Source: Mesorhizobium sp. J428 (GTDB taxonomy: Bacteria > Pseudomonadota > Alphaproteobacteria > Rhizobiales > Rhizobiaceae). From it: 64,000 nt of DNA. Shown here piece by piece: positions 9,863 to 19,628 of this stretch. Under the pieces are notes generated by a model. That model was not told where the DNA came from. It saw only the letters and a list, made by a program, of their open reading frames with translations, and searched no databases. Both the position numbers and the translations under genes were made by a program. The first letter of the stretch is position 1. Every line of letters starts with the position of its first letter. The DNA is taken from contig NZ_JAJOMX010000001.1 of the NCBI RefSeq assembly GCF_024699925.1, positions 1,340,001-1,404,000 of the forward strand, given 5' to 3'.

Positions 9863-10314
9863 CCGAGGAAGAATTTAAGAGCCTGAAGCGCCGCTTCGGC
9901 GACGATATCGCCGTCTGGCCCGCGCCTTACAGGCAGGAGGCGCACACGTTCCTCGCGCGGGAATCCAAGAAAGCGGGCGTCGGCAGCGACGCTCACCTCG
10001 ATCGGCTTGTTCTTGAATCTGCGCTGGCGGAAACGGACGAGCAGGCGACCGCGCGAAAGGTTCTGGCGCGGATCGACCGGGCGCCCGTTTTCCGATTCCC
10101 TCTCATGCTGCCGTCATGGCGGCTTCCCGTCGCGGCGGCCAGCTTCGCCATCGTTCTTGTCGCGGCCGGCATAGCTGGTTACTCGGCAGCGGGGTCGGAC
10201 CTTTGGCAGATCGATCGGGCGCTGCTCGCTCTTGCGACCGGCGAACCGGCGGTGACGGAGATCGATTGGCCGGAAAACGCCGGCCAAAGCCTCGGCGAGG
10301 AGGATCTGCTGTGA
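9859..10314 (+). CDS. Single-pass membrane protein, candidate anti-sigma factor
   Basis: 151-aa protein translationally coupled to the sigma factor (ATGA overlap at 9859-9862). It has an N-terminal cytoplasmic region of about 85 residues, one transmembrane helix near residues 88-108 (LPVAAASFAIVLVAAGIAGY) and a short periplasmic tail. This topology and gene position fit an anti-sigma factor that holds the ECF sigma at the membrane. No ZAS zinc motif (HxxxCxxC) is present, so the assignment rests on context, not on a recognised domain. Confidence 0.6.
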   Translation: MTEEEFKSLKRRFGDDIAVWPAPYRQEAHTFLARESKKAGVGSDAHLDRLVLESALAETDEQATARKVLARIDRAPVFRFPLMLPSWRLPVAAASFAIVLVAAGIAGYSAAGSDLWQIDRALLALATGEPAVTEIDWPENAGQSLGEEDLL

Positions 10315-10703
10315 CCCGCCGTTCCACGCTGCAATTGGTGCTCGTCGCAGCACTCGCCCTGTCCGTGATCGCGAACGGGTTTCTTCTCGGTTTCGTCGCG
10401 CGGAGCATCGGCGCAGGCGGCGGCTTGGCTGTGCTTTCCGAGAGCATCGGCAGTGCCTATCCGGCCGAGGTGCGCGCCGAGTTTCGCCGCCTGTTGCGCG
10501 AAAACCGGCCGCGCACTCGTGCGGCGCTGCGCGATCTGCGGCAGGCGCGCCAGAAGCTGGCAGCGACGGCAAGGGCTGCCCCTCTGAATGAGGCGGAAGC
10601 CAGGCGCGCAATGCAGGAGGTGCGGGTCGCAACCGATGCGCTTCAGAGCCTCGTGCAGGAATTGCTGTTGGAGGCCTTGAAGCGGACCCGCGGCGCAAGC
10701 TGA
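10311..10703 (+). CDS. Periplasmic heavy-metal-sensor-like protein (CnrX/Spy-like)
   Basis: 130-aa protein starting at GTG 10311, overlapping the previous stop by 4 bp. It has an N-terminal membrane anchor (residues about 8-30) and an all-helical, Arg/Ala/Leu-rich periplasmic domain with the pattern EFRRLLRENRPRTRAALRDL and repeated A-R-R heptads. That is typical of the CnrX/ZraP/CpxP-like helical-hairpin superfamily. In known systems such proteins sense metal or misfolded protein and signal through an anti-sigma factor to an ECF sigma. The metal-binding residues are not obvious here. Confidence 0.65.
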   Translation: MTRRSTLQLVLVAALALSVIANGFLLGFVARSIGAGGGLAVLSESIGSAYPAEVRAEFRRLLRENRPRTRAALRDLRQARQKLAATARAAPLNEAEARRAMQEVRVATDALQSLVQELLLEALKRTRGAS

Positions 10704-10749
10704 ACATCGCCGCATCGCAAGCAGGCCTGACGCAGACGGAACCGCCCTC

Positions 10750-11676
10750 TCAGGCCCGTGCCGCCGACGCCTCGTCGCAGGCCCTGAGGATCGCCAGGAA
10801 CTCCGGATCGACATTCTCCTCGATCGTGTCGAGCACGCGTTGCGCACCACGGTCGCCCTGCGCATCGCGAAAACCCTTCGCCGCACGGCGGCGCTCGTCG
10901 CTGTCGGGGTCGGCCTCGTCCCAGTAGGCGAGCAGCACGTGCCAGACGACCAGCGCCTGGACAAACTGGTAGGGATCGAGCGGATTGCCCGACCAGGGCG
11001 AAACGATCGGCGTTCGGCCGGTTTCGTGGACGAGCTGCCGGCCGGTGGCGCATTCGGCAAGGAACATGATGCCATGCACCGCCTCGTGGATCAGCCCGTT
11101 CACCTGCGGATTGTCGAAGCGTGCCTCTTCGCCGACGCCCACCATCGAATAGCCCGGCAGCGACGAGATGCTGCTCGAACCGACGCAGTTGGGCGCGAGC
11201 GCGAGGCGGCGAGTGCCGCCGGCGACGATCGCGGCATAGGCAGGCCCGTCCATGATCGCCGCGAAGGCATCCCTCACCCTCCGCACCAGCGCGGAAGAGG
11301 CGGGATAGGACCTCGCATAGGTCGCGCGCTCGGCCTCGTGGCCGCCGGAGACGACGATCGGTGCCACGCCCGCGCCGTCCCACTGCATCAGCGCTTCGCC
11401 CGGCATCGCCATCAGCGCTTCGAGATTGGCGACGATCTCGTCGCGGTCGAAGCGCAGGCGGCTGTAGGAAGCGCCGATGAAATAGGGATCGTTGGCGATC
11501 AGCGCCTCGCGCGCCGGCGAGATGTCCGCCTGGCCGCGCAGCGGCTGCAGCAGCTCGCCGACATAAGCCTGCGTGCGGGGTGCCAGCGTAGCCTCCAGCC
11601 CGCGCACCATGGACAAGACCGGGTTAGGCCGCAGGTCGATGAGCGGTTCGAGAAGCCGAAAATCCTGGTCCGACAT
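10750..11676 (-). CDS. HEXXH-motif putative peptide-modification protein
   Basis: 308-aa soluble protein with HEAVHG at residues 197-202, embedded in NPQVNGLIHEAVHGIMFLAE. It matches the type of domain found as a C-terminal extension on FxsB-type radical SAM maturases (the HEXXH peptide-modification domain), here as its own gene. Its ATG at 11676 lies inside the 3' end of the radical SAM gene (53-bp overlap), so translation is coupled. The HEXXH may bind zinc, but catalytic activity in this family is unproven. The frame is open further upstream, but that part only repeats the overlapping gene in a shifted frame. Confidence 0.72.
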   Translation of the reverse strand: MSDQDFRLLEPLIDLRPNPVLSMVRGLEATLAPRTQAYVGELLQPLRGQADISPAREALIANDPYFIGASYSRLRFDRDEIVANLEALMAMPGEALMQWDGAGVAPIVVSGGHEAERATYARSYPASSALVRRVRDAFAAIMDGPAYAAIVAGGTRRLALAPNCVGSSSISSLPGYSMVGVGEEARFDNPQVNGLIHEAVHGIMFLAECATGRQLVHETGRTPIVSPWSGNPLDPYQFVQALVVWHVLLAYWDEADPDSDERRRAAKGFRDAQGDRGAQRVLDTIEENVDPEFLAILRACDEASAARA

Positions 11677-12796
11677 TGATCCTCTCCAGTTCGGTCGCGA
11701 TCTCGCCGGCCATGCGCTCGAGCAGCGCATCCCAGACGTCGCAGTAGATCGAGGGTTGCGAAAAGTCCTTGCCGGTGAAGCGGTGCGGCAGGTAGCCGCC
11801 GCCACAGGCGGGCAGCCAGCGGCAGTCGGTGCATTTCGCCGGCAGCCGCTGCATGAGCGCGATGTCCTCGCGCTCCTGGTGGGCGCGGAATTCGTGGGTC
11901 CGCACGTGGTGCACGTCCTCGTTCAGCGGCGCGCAGATGCGGCCGACATCCGAGATGCCGATCGAGCCGTCGGTCTCGACCACCAGCATGGTCCTCAAGT
12001 CCCCGCCATGCGCATCCATGCCGGACTTCTCGCCGACAAGCCCGCGCAGCAGCGTGCGCAAGGTGCGGATGCGCGGCGCCGCCTGCCCGTAGGCCGACCA
12101 CCTGTCGTAGACCTCGATCCAGAACCGGGCGAAGTCGGCAGGGTCGAAGTCCGGGCCCGGCAGGTTGGCGTGGTTGCCGTCCGGCAGCAGGAAGTCGATA
12201 TCGCGCACACCGTTGCGCACGAACCAGTCGAGCAGCTCGCCGCCGTGCGGCAGCGGCTTCGAGACGACGCACAGGATCCCGCCGAACAGGCGGTGGAAGC
12301 TGCGCTCGGTCGAGAGGTCGTGCAGGATCGAGGTGAGCCGGTCGCTGGTGCCGCGGCCGAAATGGTCGACGCGGTTGCGATCATGCAATTCCGGCGGCCC
12401 GTCGAGGCTGATGCCGAAGGAGACGTCGAGGCGATCGAGTAAGCCGAGCCAGTCCCGGTCGAGCAGCAGGCCGTTGGTCTGCATATGGAAGCGCAGATCG
12501 ACCCTGGCATGTTCCTTCAGCGTCGCGCAGATCGCCTCGAAGCGGCGACGTCCGACCAGAAGCGGCTCGCCGCCGTGCAGCTCGACATGGAACTCCTTGA
12601 GGCCGAATTCCTCGGCCTGACGGCGGATCCGCTGCGCCACCGCCAGCACGATCTCGTCCGACATCACGGCGGGACGACCCTGCCAGCTCGTGTCGCCGCG
12701 ATTGTAGACGTAGCAATAGGTGCAGTTGATGTTGCAGCGCTGGGCGATCTTGAGGATCGCCCAGTTGACCACCGGCGCGGAGCCCATGCCGGCCAC
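11624..12796 (-). CDS. Radical SAM/SPASM peptide maturase, FxsB-like
   Basis: About 390-aa radical SAM enzyme. The 4Fe-4S/SAM motif is CNINCTYC near residue 19. ELHGGEPLLV and the SAM-binding strand LRFHMQTNG follow. A C-terminal SPASM-type region has CTDCRWLPACGGG and a further PSIYCD cysteine. The start segment (NWAILKIAQRCN) and the CGGGYLPHRFTGKDF segment are those of FxsB-type maturases, which form three-residue cyclophanes in RiPP precursors. It sits directly after a small protein gene (3 bp) and overlaps the HEXXH gene. GTG 12796 or ATG 12787 may be the start. The peptide substrate is inferred, not shown. Confidence 0.82.
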   Translation of the reverse strand: MAGMGSAPVVNWAILKIAQRCNINCTYCYVYNRGDTSWQGRPAVMSDEIVLAVAQRIRRQAEEFGLKEFHVELHGGEPLLVGRRRFEAICATLKEHARVDLRFHMQTNGLLLDRDWLGLLDRLDVSFGISLDGPPELHDRNRVDHFGRGTSDRLTSILHDLSTERSFHRLFGGILCVVSKPLPHGGELLDWFVRNGVRDIDFLLPDGNHANLPGPDFDPADFARFWIEVYDRWSAYGQAAPRIRTLRTLLRGLVGEKSGMDAHGGDLRTMLVVETDGSIGISDVGRICAPLNEDVHHVRTHEFRAHQEREDIALMQRLPAKCTDCRWLPACGGGYLPHRFTGKDFSQPSIYCDVWDALLERMAGEIATELERINVGPGFSASRTAHRPAA

Positions 12797-12799
12797 CGC

Positions 12800-13072
12800 T
12801 CAGCGGATGCGCTTGACGAAGTCCTTGGCCGCGAGCTTCTTCGCGCCCTGGACCTCGGAAAACAGCTGCGCGGGCAGCACGACTTCTTCCGCGGTGAGCA
12901 GGAACGAGATCGCCTTGTCCTTCGAGTGGTTCGAATAGTGCCGGTCGTGCGAGGCGAGCTCGTCGCCGCCGATCATGGGCTGGATGACGTTGGCGATCGC
13001 GAGATTGCGGAACTTCGCGATCTCCTCGGGCTTCGCGTCGGTCAGGTCGAATGCGATGGTCTTGCTGGCCAT
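12800..13072 (-). CDS. Small protein, candidate RiPP precursor
   Basis: 90-aa acidic/helical protein with no signal peptide, starting at ATG 13072 with AGGAG eight bases upstream. It ends 3 bp before the radical SAM gene. Residues 42-51 (HDRHYSNHSK) form a His/Tyr/Asn/Ser-rich patch unlike the rest of the protein. It contains two aromatic-x-x triplets (YSN, HSK) of the sort cross-linked by cyclophane-forming radical SAM enzymes acting on Tyr- and His-containing motifs. Those residues would be the core, flanked by a leader and an unusually long C-terminal follower. Alternative: a partner or leader-binding protein rather than the substrate. Confidence 0.6.
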   Translation of the reverse strand: MASKTIAFDLTDAKPEEIAKFRNLAIANVIQPMIGGDELASHDRHYSNHSKDKAISFLLTAEEVVLPAQLFSEVQGAKKLAAKDFVKRIR

Positions 13073-13219
13073 GGTGGCTACTCCTCTGTGCCGTTCAGTC
13101 GCGTGACCGGTTGCCGGGGCCACGACGATACGGCGGCCCGTGCAGAACGATCACGTCACGGTAGGAGTGGTCAGGACGACCGAATATAAGGCGCTTCACA
13201 TTGCGAAATGGCCGATCTC

Positions 13220-13450
13220 TCAGCCCGAAAACGCCACCTTCACACCGCGCTGGCGGAAATAGGCCTGCATCAGCTTGCGGCCCGAGCGGTTGCCCTGGGC
13301 CAGCTTTGCCGGATCGAAGACAGCCTCCTTCACGCCCTCGCGCGCCATTGCCGCCTTCAGGGTCGCGATATGGATGTCGAGGTCCTCATTGTTCGCCTGG
13401 AGCGATCCATAGATGCTCTCGATGGCCTCGGCCACGGTCGGCTCGCTCAC
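13220..13450 (-). CDS. Small conserved-looking protein upstream of the radical SAM locus
   Basis: 76-aa protein with no signal peptide, helical N-terminal half (VAEAIESIYGSLQANNEDLD) and a basic C terminus ending AYFRQRGVKVAFSG. I do not recognise the family. It lies 147 bp upstream of the 90-aa gene on the same strand and is probably first in the transcript. It may be a second precursor (the aromatic/basic tail would be the core) or an accessory protein. Confidence 0.55.
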   Translation of the reverse strand: MSEPTVAEAIESIYGSLQANNEDLDIHIATLKAAMAREGVKEAVFDPAKLAQGNRSGRKLMQAYFRQRGVKVAFSG

Positions 13451-13603
13451 GGGTAGTCTCCTGCGGTAGATGATCGGCCAGGATGGCTAGGATCGGCTGC
13501 GGCCGGACAGCCGGCGACAGCGGCTCCCGTTAGCAGGACCGGCGCCGGATGAGAAGCGGCCTGCGGCGGAAACGCTCTGCCGAATATGGCCCCAACAAGA
13601 AAG

Positions 13604-13629
13604 ACGCCCCGGGCTTGCACGCGGGGCGT
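13604..13629 (-). terminator. Rho-independent terminator of clpB
   Basis: Inverted repeat ACGCCCC / GGGGCGT about 25 bp beyond the clpB stop, followed on the minus strand by the T-rich tract CTTTCTTGTT. Confidence 0.7.
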
Positions 13630-13654
13630 TCTGTTTTCGGGTCGGCGTCAAGCC

Positions 13655-16264
<2,610 letters not shown>

Positions 16265-16352
16265 GTATGTGTCTCCTTCCCTCCCCGGCCCTTCAAGGCG
16301 CCGGATCGGCCTGATGACGAACCCCCAAATGCGGCAGGCTCTGATCGGCTGG

Positions 16353-16381
16353 ATATGGGTATGCCCTTTCGACCTCTCAAG
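16353..16381 (-). promoter_or_regulatory. RpoH (sigma-32)-type promoter of clpB
   Basis: On the minus strand, CTTGAG (16381-16376) and CCATAT (16358-16353) are separated by exactly 17 bp, close to the alphaproteobacterial RpoH consensus CTTGAA-N17-CCATnT. It lies about 90 bp upstream of the clpB start, fitting heat-shock control. Confidence 0.7.
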
Positions 16382-16406
16382 ACGCCTTGACGAAGGTCAA
16401 ACAAAA

Positions 16407-16439
16407 AGCCGGCGGGAGGGTTTCCCCTGCCCGCCGGCT
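16407..16439 (-). terminator. Rho-independent terminator of the DUF4167 gene
   Basis: Perfect 10-bp stem AGCCGGCGGG / CCCGCCGGCT followed on the minus strand by TTTTTGTTT. It is located 28 bp after the stop codon and before the clpB promoter. Confidence 0.85.
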
Positions 16440-16467
16440 GATGCTCTTCCGTGCGCGACGGCTGCGG

Positions 16468-17136
16468 TCAGGCCGCTTCGTCGGACGGCTCCGACGCCAT
16501 GGCCGGCTCGGCCGCCGGCGCGGCCTCTGCCTCGGCGGCACCTTCCCCGGCCTCGTCCTCGCGGTTGGCGAAGTCACGGCTGCGGCGGCGCGGACGGCGG
16601 GCGCGGCGCGGCGCGGCCTCCTCGCCTTCCTGCGGCTGGCCGTTGCCGTTTGGCTGCGGCCGCTGCTCGCGCGACTGTTCCTCGCCCGAAGCCTCGGGGT
16701 TCAGCGCCACCTCGGCCGGAATGCCGGCGATCTCGGGCTGTGGCCCGGTGCCGTCGTTCTGCTGGCGCTGCGGCTCGAACGACTGCTGCGGGACCGGGTT
16801 GTCCTGGTCCTCGTCGTCGTCCTGGTCGTCGCGCTGGTCGCGGTTGAACTGCTGCGGCATCTGCGCCTGCGCCGCCGCGATGATGCGGTTGTAGTGCTCG
16901 GCGTGCTGCAGATAGTTCTCAGCCATGACGCGGTCGCCGGCGCCCTGCGCATCGCGGGCGAGCTGCATGTATTTCTCGGCGATCTGCTGGGCCGAGCCGC
17001 GGATCTTCACGTCCGGGCCGTTCGACTCATAGCTGCGGGTAAGCGGGTTCGGGCCTTTGCGGTTTTGATTCTGATTATTGTTATTATTGTTGTTGTTGCG
17101 GCCGCGCATGCGCCTGTTCTGCTGTTGTGGCCTCAT
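16468..17136 (-). CDS. DUF4167-domain protein
   Basis: 222-aa protein with an RNA-binding-like basic N terminus containing eight consecutive Asn then mixed N/Q (RGRNNNNNNNNQNQNRKG), followed by the DUF4167 core (KGPNPLTRSYESNGPDVKI, residues about 26-105) with a helical pattern. The C terminus is a disordered acidic/Arg-rich tail (RRARRPRRRSRDF). The family is widespread in Alphaproteobacteria beside prmC and prfA, but its function is unknown. The context and basic tails suggest a role connected with RNA or ribosomes; this is inference. Confidence 0.88.
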   Translation of the reverse strand: MRPQQQNRRMRGRNNNNNNNNQNQNRKGPNPLTRSYESNGPDVKIRGSAQQIAEKYMQLARDAQGAGDRVMAENYLQHAEHYNRIIAAAQAQMPQQFNRDQRDDQDDDEDQDNPVPQQSFEPQRQQNDGTGPQPEIAGIPAEVALNPEASGEEQSREQRPQPNGNGQPQEGEEAAPRRARRPRRRSRDFANREDEAGEGAAEAEAAPAAEPAMASEPSDEAA

Positions 17137-17429
17137 TAGACACTCTTGTTGGAGATGTTGCGAAACACGACATGCCGGCCTGGGAGGGACCTGGTCTGTC
17201 GCCTTGTTTCCGACGGTCGGGCGCCTGTATCAACGCCGCCGCCATCCATTGTGTTTCCGGTTCGAGCCTGCCCGGACGTTCCCCACGCGACGCACCAAGC
17301 ATCGCTTACGCATGGAGGCAGTTTGTTTTCAACGGGGACCGAATCGACAACGGCACTGCCTGCTACGTCTTGTCCGGTGACAGAAACGTAGCGACATTCC
17401 ATTGGGATGCAAGCCTTTTCTTGCGCGGG

Positions 17430-18287
17430 TCATTGTCGCAGGAAGAAGAGCGCCCGCTCGTGGCCGCCGAGATCGCGGCGCGAGCCGGCCTGGCGAAAGC
17501 CCCGTTCCGCAAAGATGCCGGCTACATCCGGCCCTTGCCCGGCGCCGATCTCGACCATGACCGCGCCGCCGGGCGCGAGGTGCCCTCCGGCGTCGCGCGC
17601 GATGATTCGATAGGGCCCCAGCCCGTCCGCCCCGCCGTCGAGCGCGCGCAGCGGATCGAACGAGCGAACCTCGGCTGCGAGCGACGCGATCTCCGCCGAC
17701 GGAATGTAGGGCGGATTGGAGACGATCAGGTCGAATGTCCCCTCGACGCCGCCGAACCAGTCCGACAGCACGAACTCCACCCGCTCCGACAGGCCGAGCG
17801 CTTTGGCATTGGCCTTCGCCGTCTCCAGCGCGCCGGGTGCGATGTCGGTCGCGACGGCGATAGCGCGGGGCTCCGCCGAAAGTATCGCCAGCGGAATTGC
17901 CCCGGTGCCGGTGCCGAGGTCGAGAACGCGGCAGACGCCGCGTTCGACGCAGACCGACGTCACAAAGGGCAGTGCCAGGTCCACCAGAGCCTCGGTATCC
18001 GGTCGCGGCTCCAGCGTGTCGGGTGAGAGCGACAGGCGCAGCCCGTAGAACTCGCGCGCGCCAAGGATGCGATGCACCGGCTCCCCCGCCGTCCGCCGCT
18101 CCAGCGCGGTCGCCAGCTTTTCGGTGATCTCCGCCGCGAACTCCATCTCCGGCCGCGCCAGGAGATCGGTGCGGGTCGTGCCGGTCAGCTCCTCTACGAG
18201 AATCCGCGCATCCAGCGCGGCATCGGCGATCCCCGCCTCGGCAAGCGCCGCGCGGGCGATGCGGTGGAGCGCGGCAAGGGTGGTCAT
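17430..18287 (-). CDS. prmC: Release-factor glutamine N5-methyltransferase PrmC
   Basis: 285-aa SAM-dependent enzyme that methylates the GGQ glutamine of class-1 release factors. The SAM-binding motif LDLGTGTGAIPLA is near residue 120. The catalytic NPPY (VSNPPYIPS) is near residue 185, followed by the family segment ALDGGADGLGPYR. It lies downstream of prfA on the same strand, separated by a palindromic repeat, in the usual prfA-prmC order. Its substrate is therefore the upstream gene's product. Confidence 0.95.
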   Translation of the reverse strand: MTTLAALHRIARAALAEAGIADAALDARILVEELTGTTRTDLLARPEMEFAAEITEKLATALERRTAGEPVHRILGAREFYGLRLSLSPDTLEPRPDTEALVDLALPFVTSVCVERGVCRVLDLGTGTGAIPLAILSAEPRAIAVATDIAPGALETAKANAKALGLSERVEFVLSDWFGGVEGTFDLIVSNPPYIPSAEIASLAAEVRSFDPLRALDGGADGLGPYRIIARDAGGHLAPGGAVMVEIGAGQGPDVAGIFAERGFRQAGSRRDLGGHERALFFLRQ

Positions 18288-18335
18288 GAGCTTCGCCAGC
18301 CAGCGCAGGTCGACAGGCAGCTGGACGGCCCGATA

Positions 18336-18489
18336 CCCCCCTCCGGCCTGCCGGCCATCTCCCCCTCAAGGGGGGAGATTCTCCCTCGAATCGGCTTTCG
18401 CCAAACTCCGAGGCTGAAGAGAAGGCGACGCGGCCAAAGCTTCCAATCTCCCCCTTGAGGGGGAGATGGCCGGCAGGCCAGAGGGGGGG
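18336..18489. repeat. 154-bp palindromic intergenic repeat between prfA and prmC
   Basis: Two arms in inverted orientation: the left (18336-18380) reads CCCCCCTCCGGCCTGCCGG then CATCTCCCCCTCAAGGGG. The right (18445-18489) is its near-perfect reverse complement, ending in GGCCAGAGGGGGG. The centre (about 60 bp) is unrelated. Each arm also contains a small hairpin (CCCCTcAAGGGG). This is the form of a non-autonomous MITE/RIME-like element of rhizobia. No coding capacity. Confidence 0.75.
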
Positions 18490-18543
18490 TCATCAGACGC
18501 GAGGACATCTCCAAATAGTCGGTCGCGATGCGGGCCACCCCGC

Positions 18544-19620
18544 TCAATTCGTCCCGAACTCCGCCAGCAGCTTCGACTGGTGGTCGGCCGTCAGCGCGTC
18601 GATGATTTCATCGAGATCGCCCTCCATCACCCGGTCGAGCTTGTAGAGCGTCAGGTTTATGCGGTGGTCGGTCAGCCGCCCCTGCGGGAAATTGTAGGTG
18701 CGGATGCGCTCCGACCGGTCGCCGGAGCCGACCTGCGTCCTGCGCGATTCCGAACGTTCCGAATCCGCCTTGCTGCGCTGCAGATCGTAGAGCTTGGCGC
18801 GCAGGATCTGAAAGGCCTTGGCGCGGTTCTGATGCTGCGAGCGGCCGGCCTGCAGCAAGACGATCCCGGTCGGAATATGCGTTATGCGCACCGAGGAATC
18901 GGTGGTGTTGGCGTGCTGGCCGCCGGCGCTCGACGCGCGCAGGGTTTCCAGCCGAACGTCTTCCGGCTTGATTTCGACGTCGACCTCTTCCGCCTCCGGC
19001 AGCACCGCCACGGTTGCGGCCGACGTGTGGATGCGTCCCTGCGTCTCGGTGTCGGGCACGCGCTGGACCCGGTGCACGCCCGATTCGAACTTCAGCGCCG
19101 CGAACACGCCGCGCCCGGAGATCGAGGCGATGATTTCCTTGTAGCCGCCCTTCTCGCCCTCGCTCGCGGAATCCAGCTCGACTTTCCAGCCCTTGGATGC
19201 GGCATAGCGCTCGTACATGCGGAACAGATCACCGGCAAAGAGCGCCGCCTCGTCGCCGCCGGTGCCGGCACGGATTTCGAGGATGGCGCTGCGCTCGTCC
19301 GCCATGTCGCGCGGCAGGAGCAGGATCTGGATCGCCTTCTCCAGCCGCTCGATCCGCTCGTTCACCTCGTCGATCTCGGCCTCGGCAAGCTCGCGCATCT
19401 CCTTGTCGGTCGCGGCATCCGCAAGCATCGCCTCGATACCGGCCTTGTCGGCCTCGGCCTTGCGCAGTTCGCGCACCTTCAATGCCATGTCCTGAATCTC
19501 GGCATATTCCGACGAGAGCTTGACATAGGCGTCCGGGTCGACGCCGGCCGCCATCTGGGCCTCCAGCATCTCATAGCGCTTGACGACCTGGTTCAGTCGT
19601 TCCGTGGGCAATTCGGTCAT
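18544..19620 (-). CDS. prfA: Peptide chain release factor 1
   Basis: 358-aa RF1, which reads UAA/UAG and triggers peptide release. The codon-recognition tripeptide is PDT ([15 protein letters not shown]), the RF1-type P-x-T. The catalytic GGQ lies in [17 protein letters not shown]. Most RF1 have HVN after GGQ; here it is HAN, a mild variant. Start ATG 19620 gives the standard N terminus; the longer open frame upstream overlaps ptsP and is not coding. It is 8 bp from ptsP, so probably co-transcribed. Confidence 0.96.
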   Translation of the reverse strand: MTELPTERLNQVVKRYEMLEAQMAAGVDPDAYVKLSSEYAEIQDMALKVRELRKAEADKAGIEAMLADAATDKEMRELAEAEIDEVNERIERLEKAIQILLLPRDMADERSAILEIRAGTGGDEAALFAGDLFRMYERYAASKGWKVELDSASEGEKGGYKEIIASISGRGVFAALKFESGVHRVQRVPDTETQGRIHTSAATVAVLPEAEEVDVEIKPEDVRLETLRASSAGGQHANTTDSSVRITHIPTGIVLLQAGRSQHQNRAKAFQILRAKLYDLQRSKADSERSESRRTQVGSGDRSERIRTYNFPQGRLTDHRINLTLYKLDRVMEGDLDEIIDALTADHQSKLLAEFGTN

Positions 19621-19628
19621 GGTTTGGC

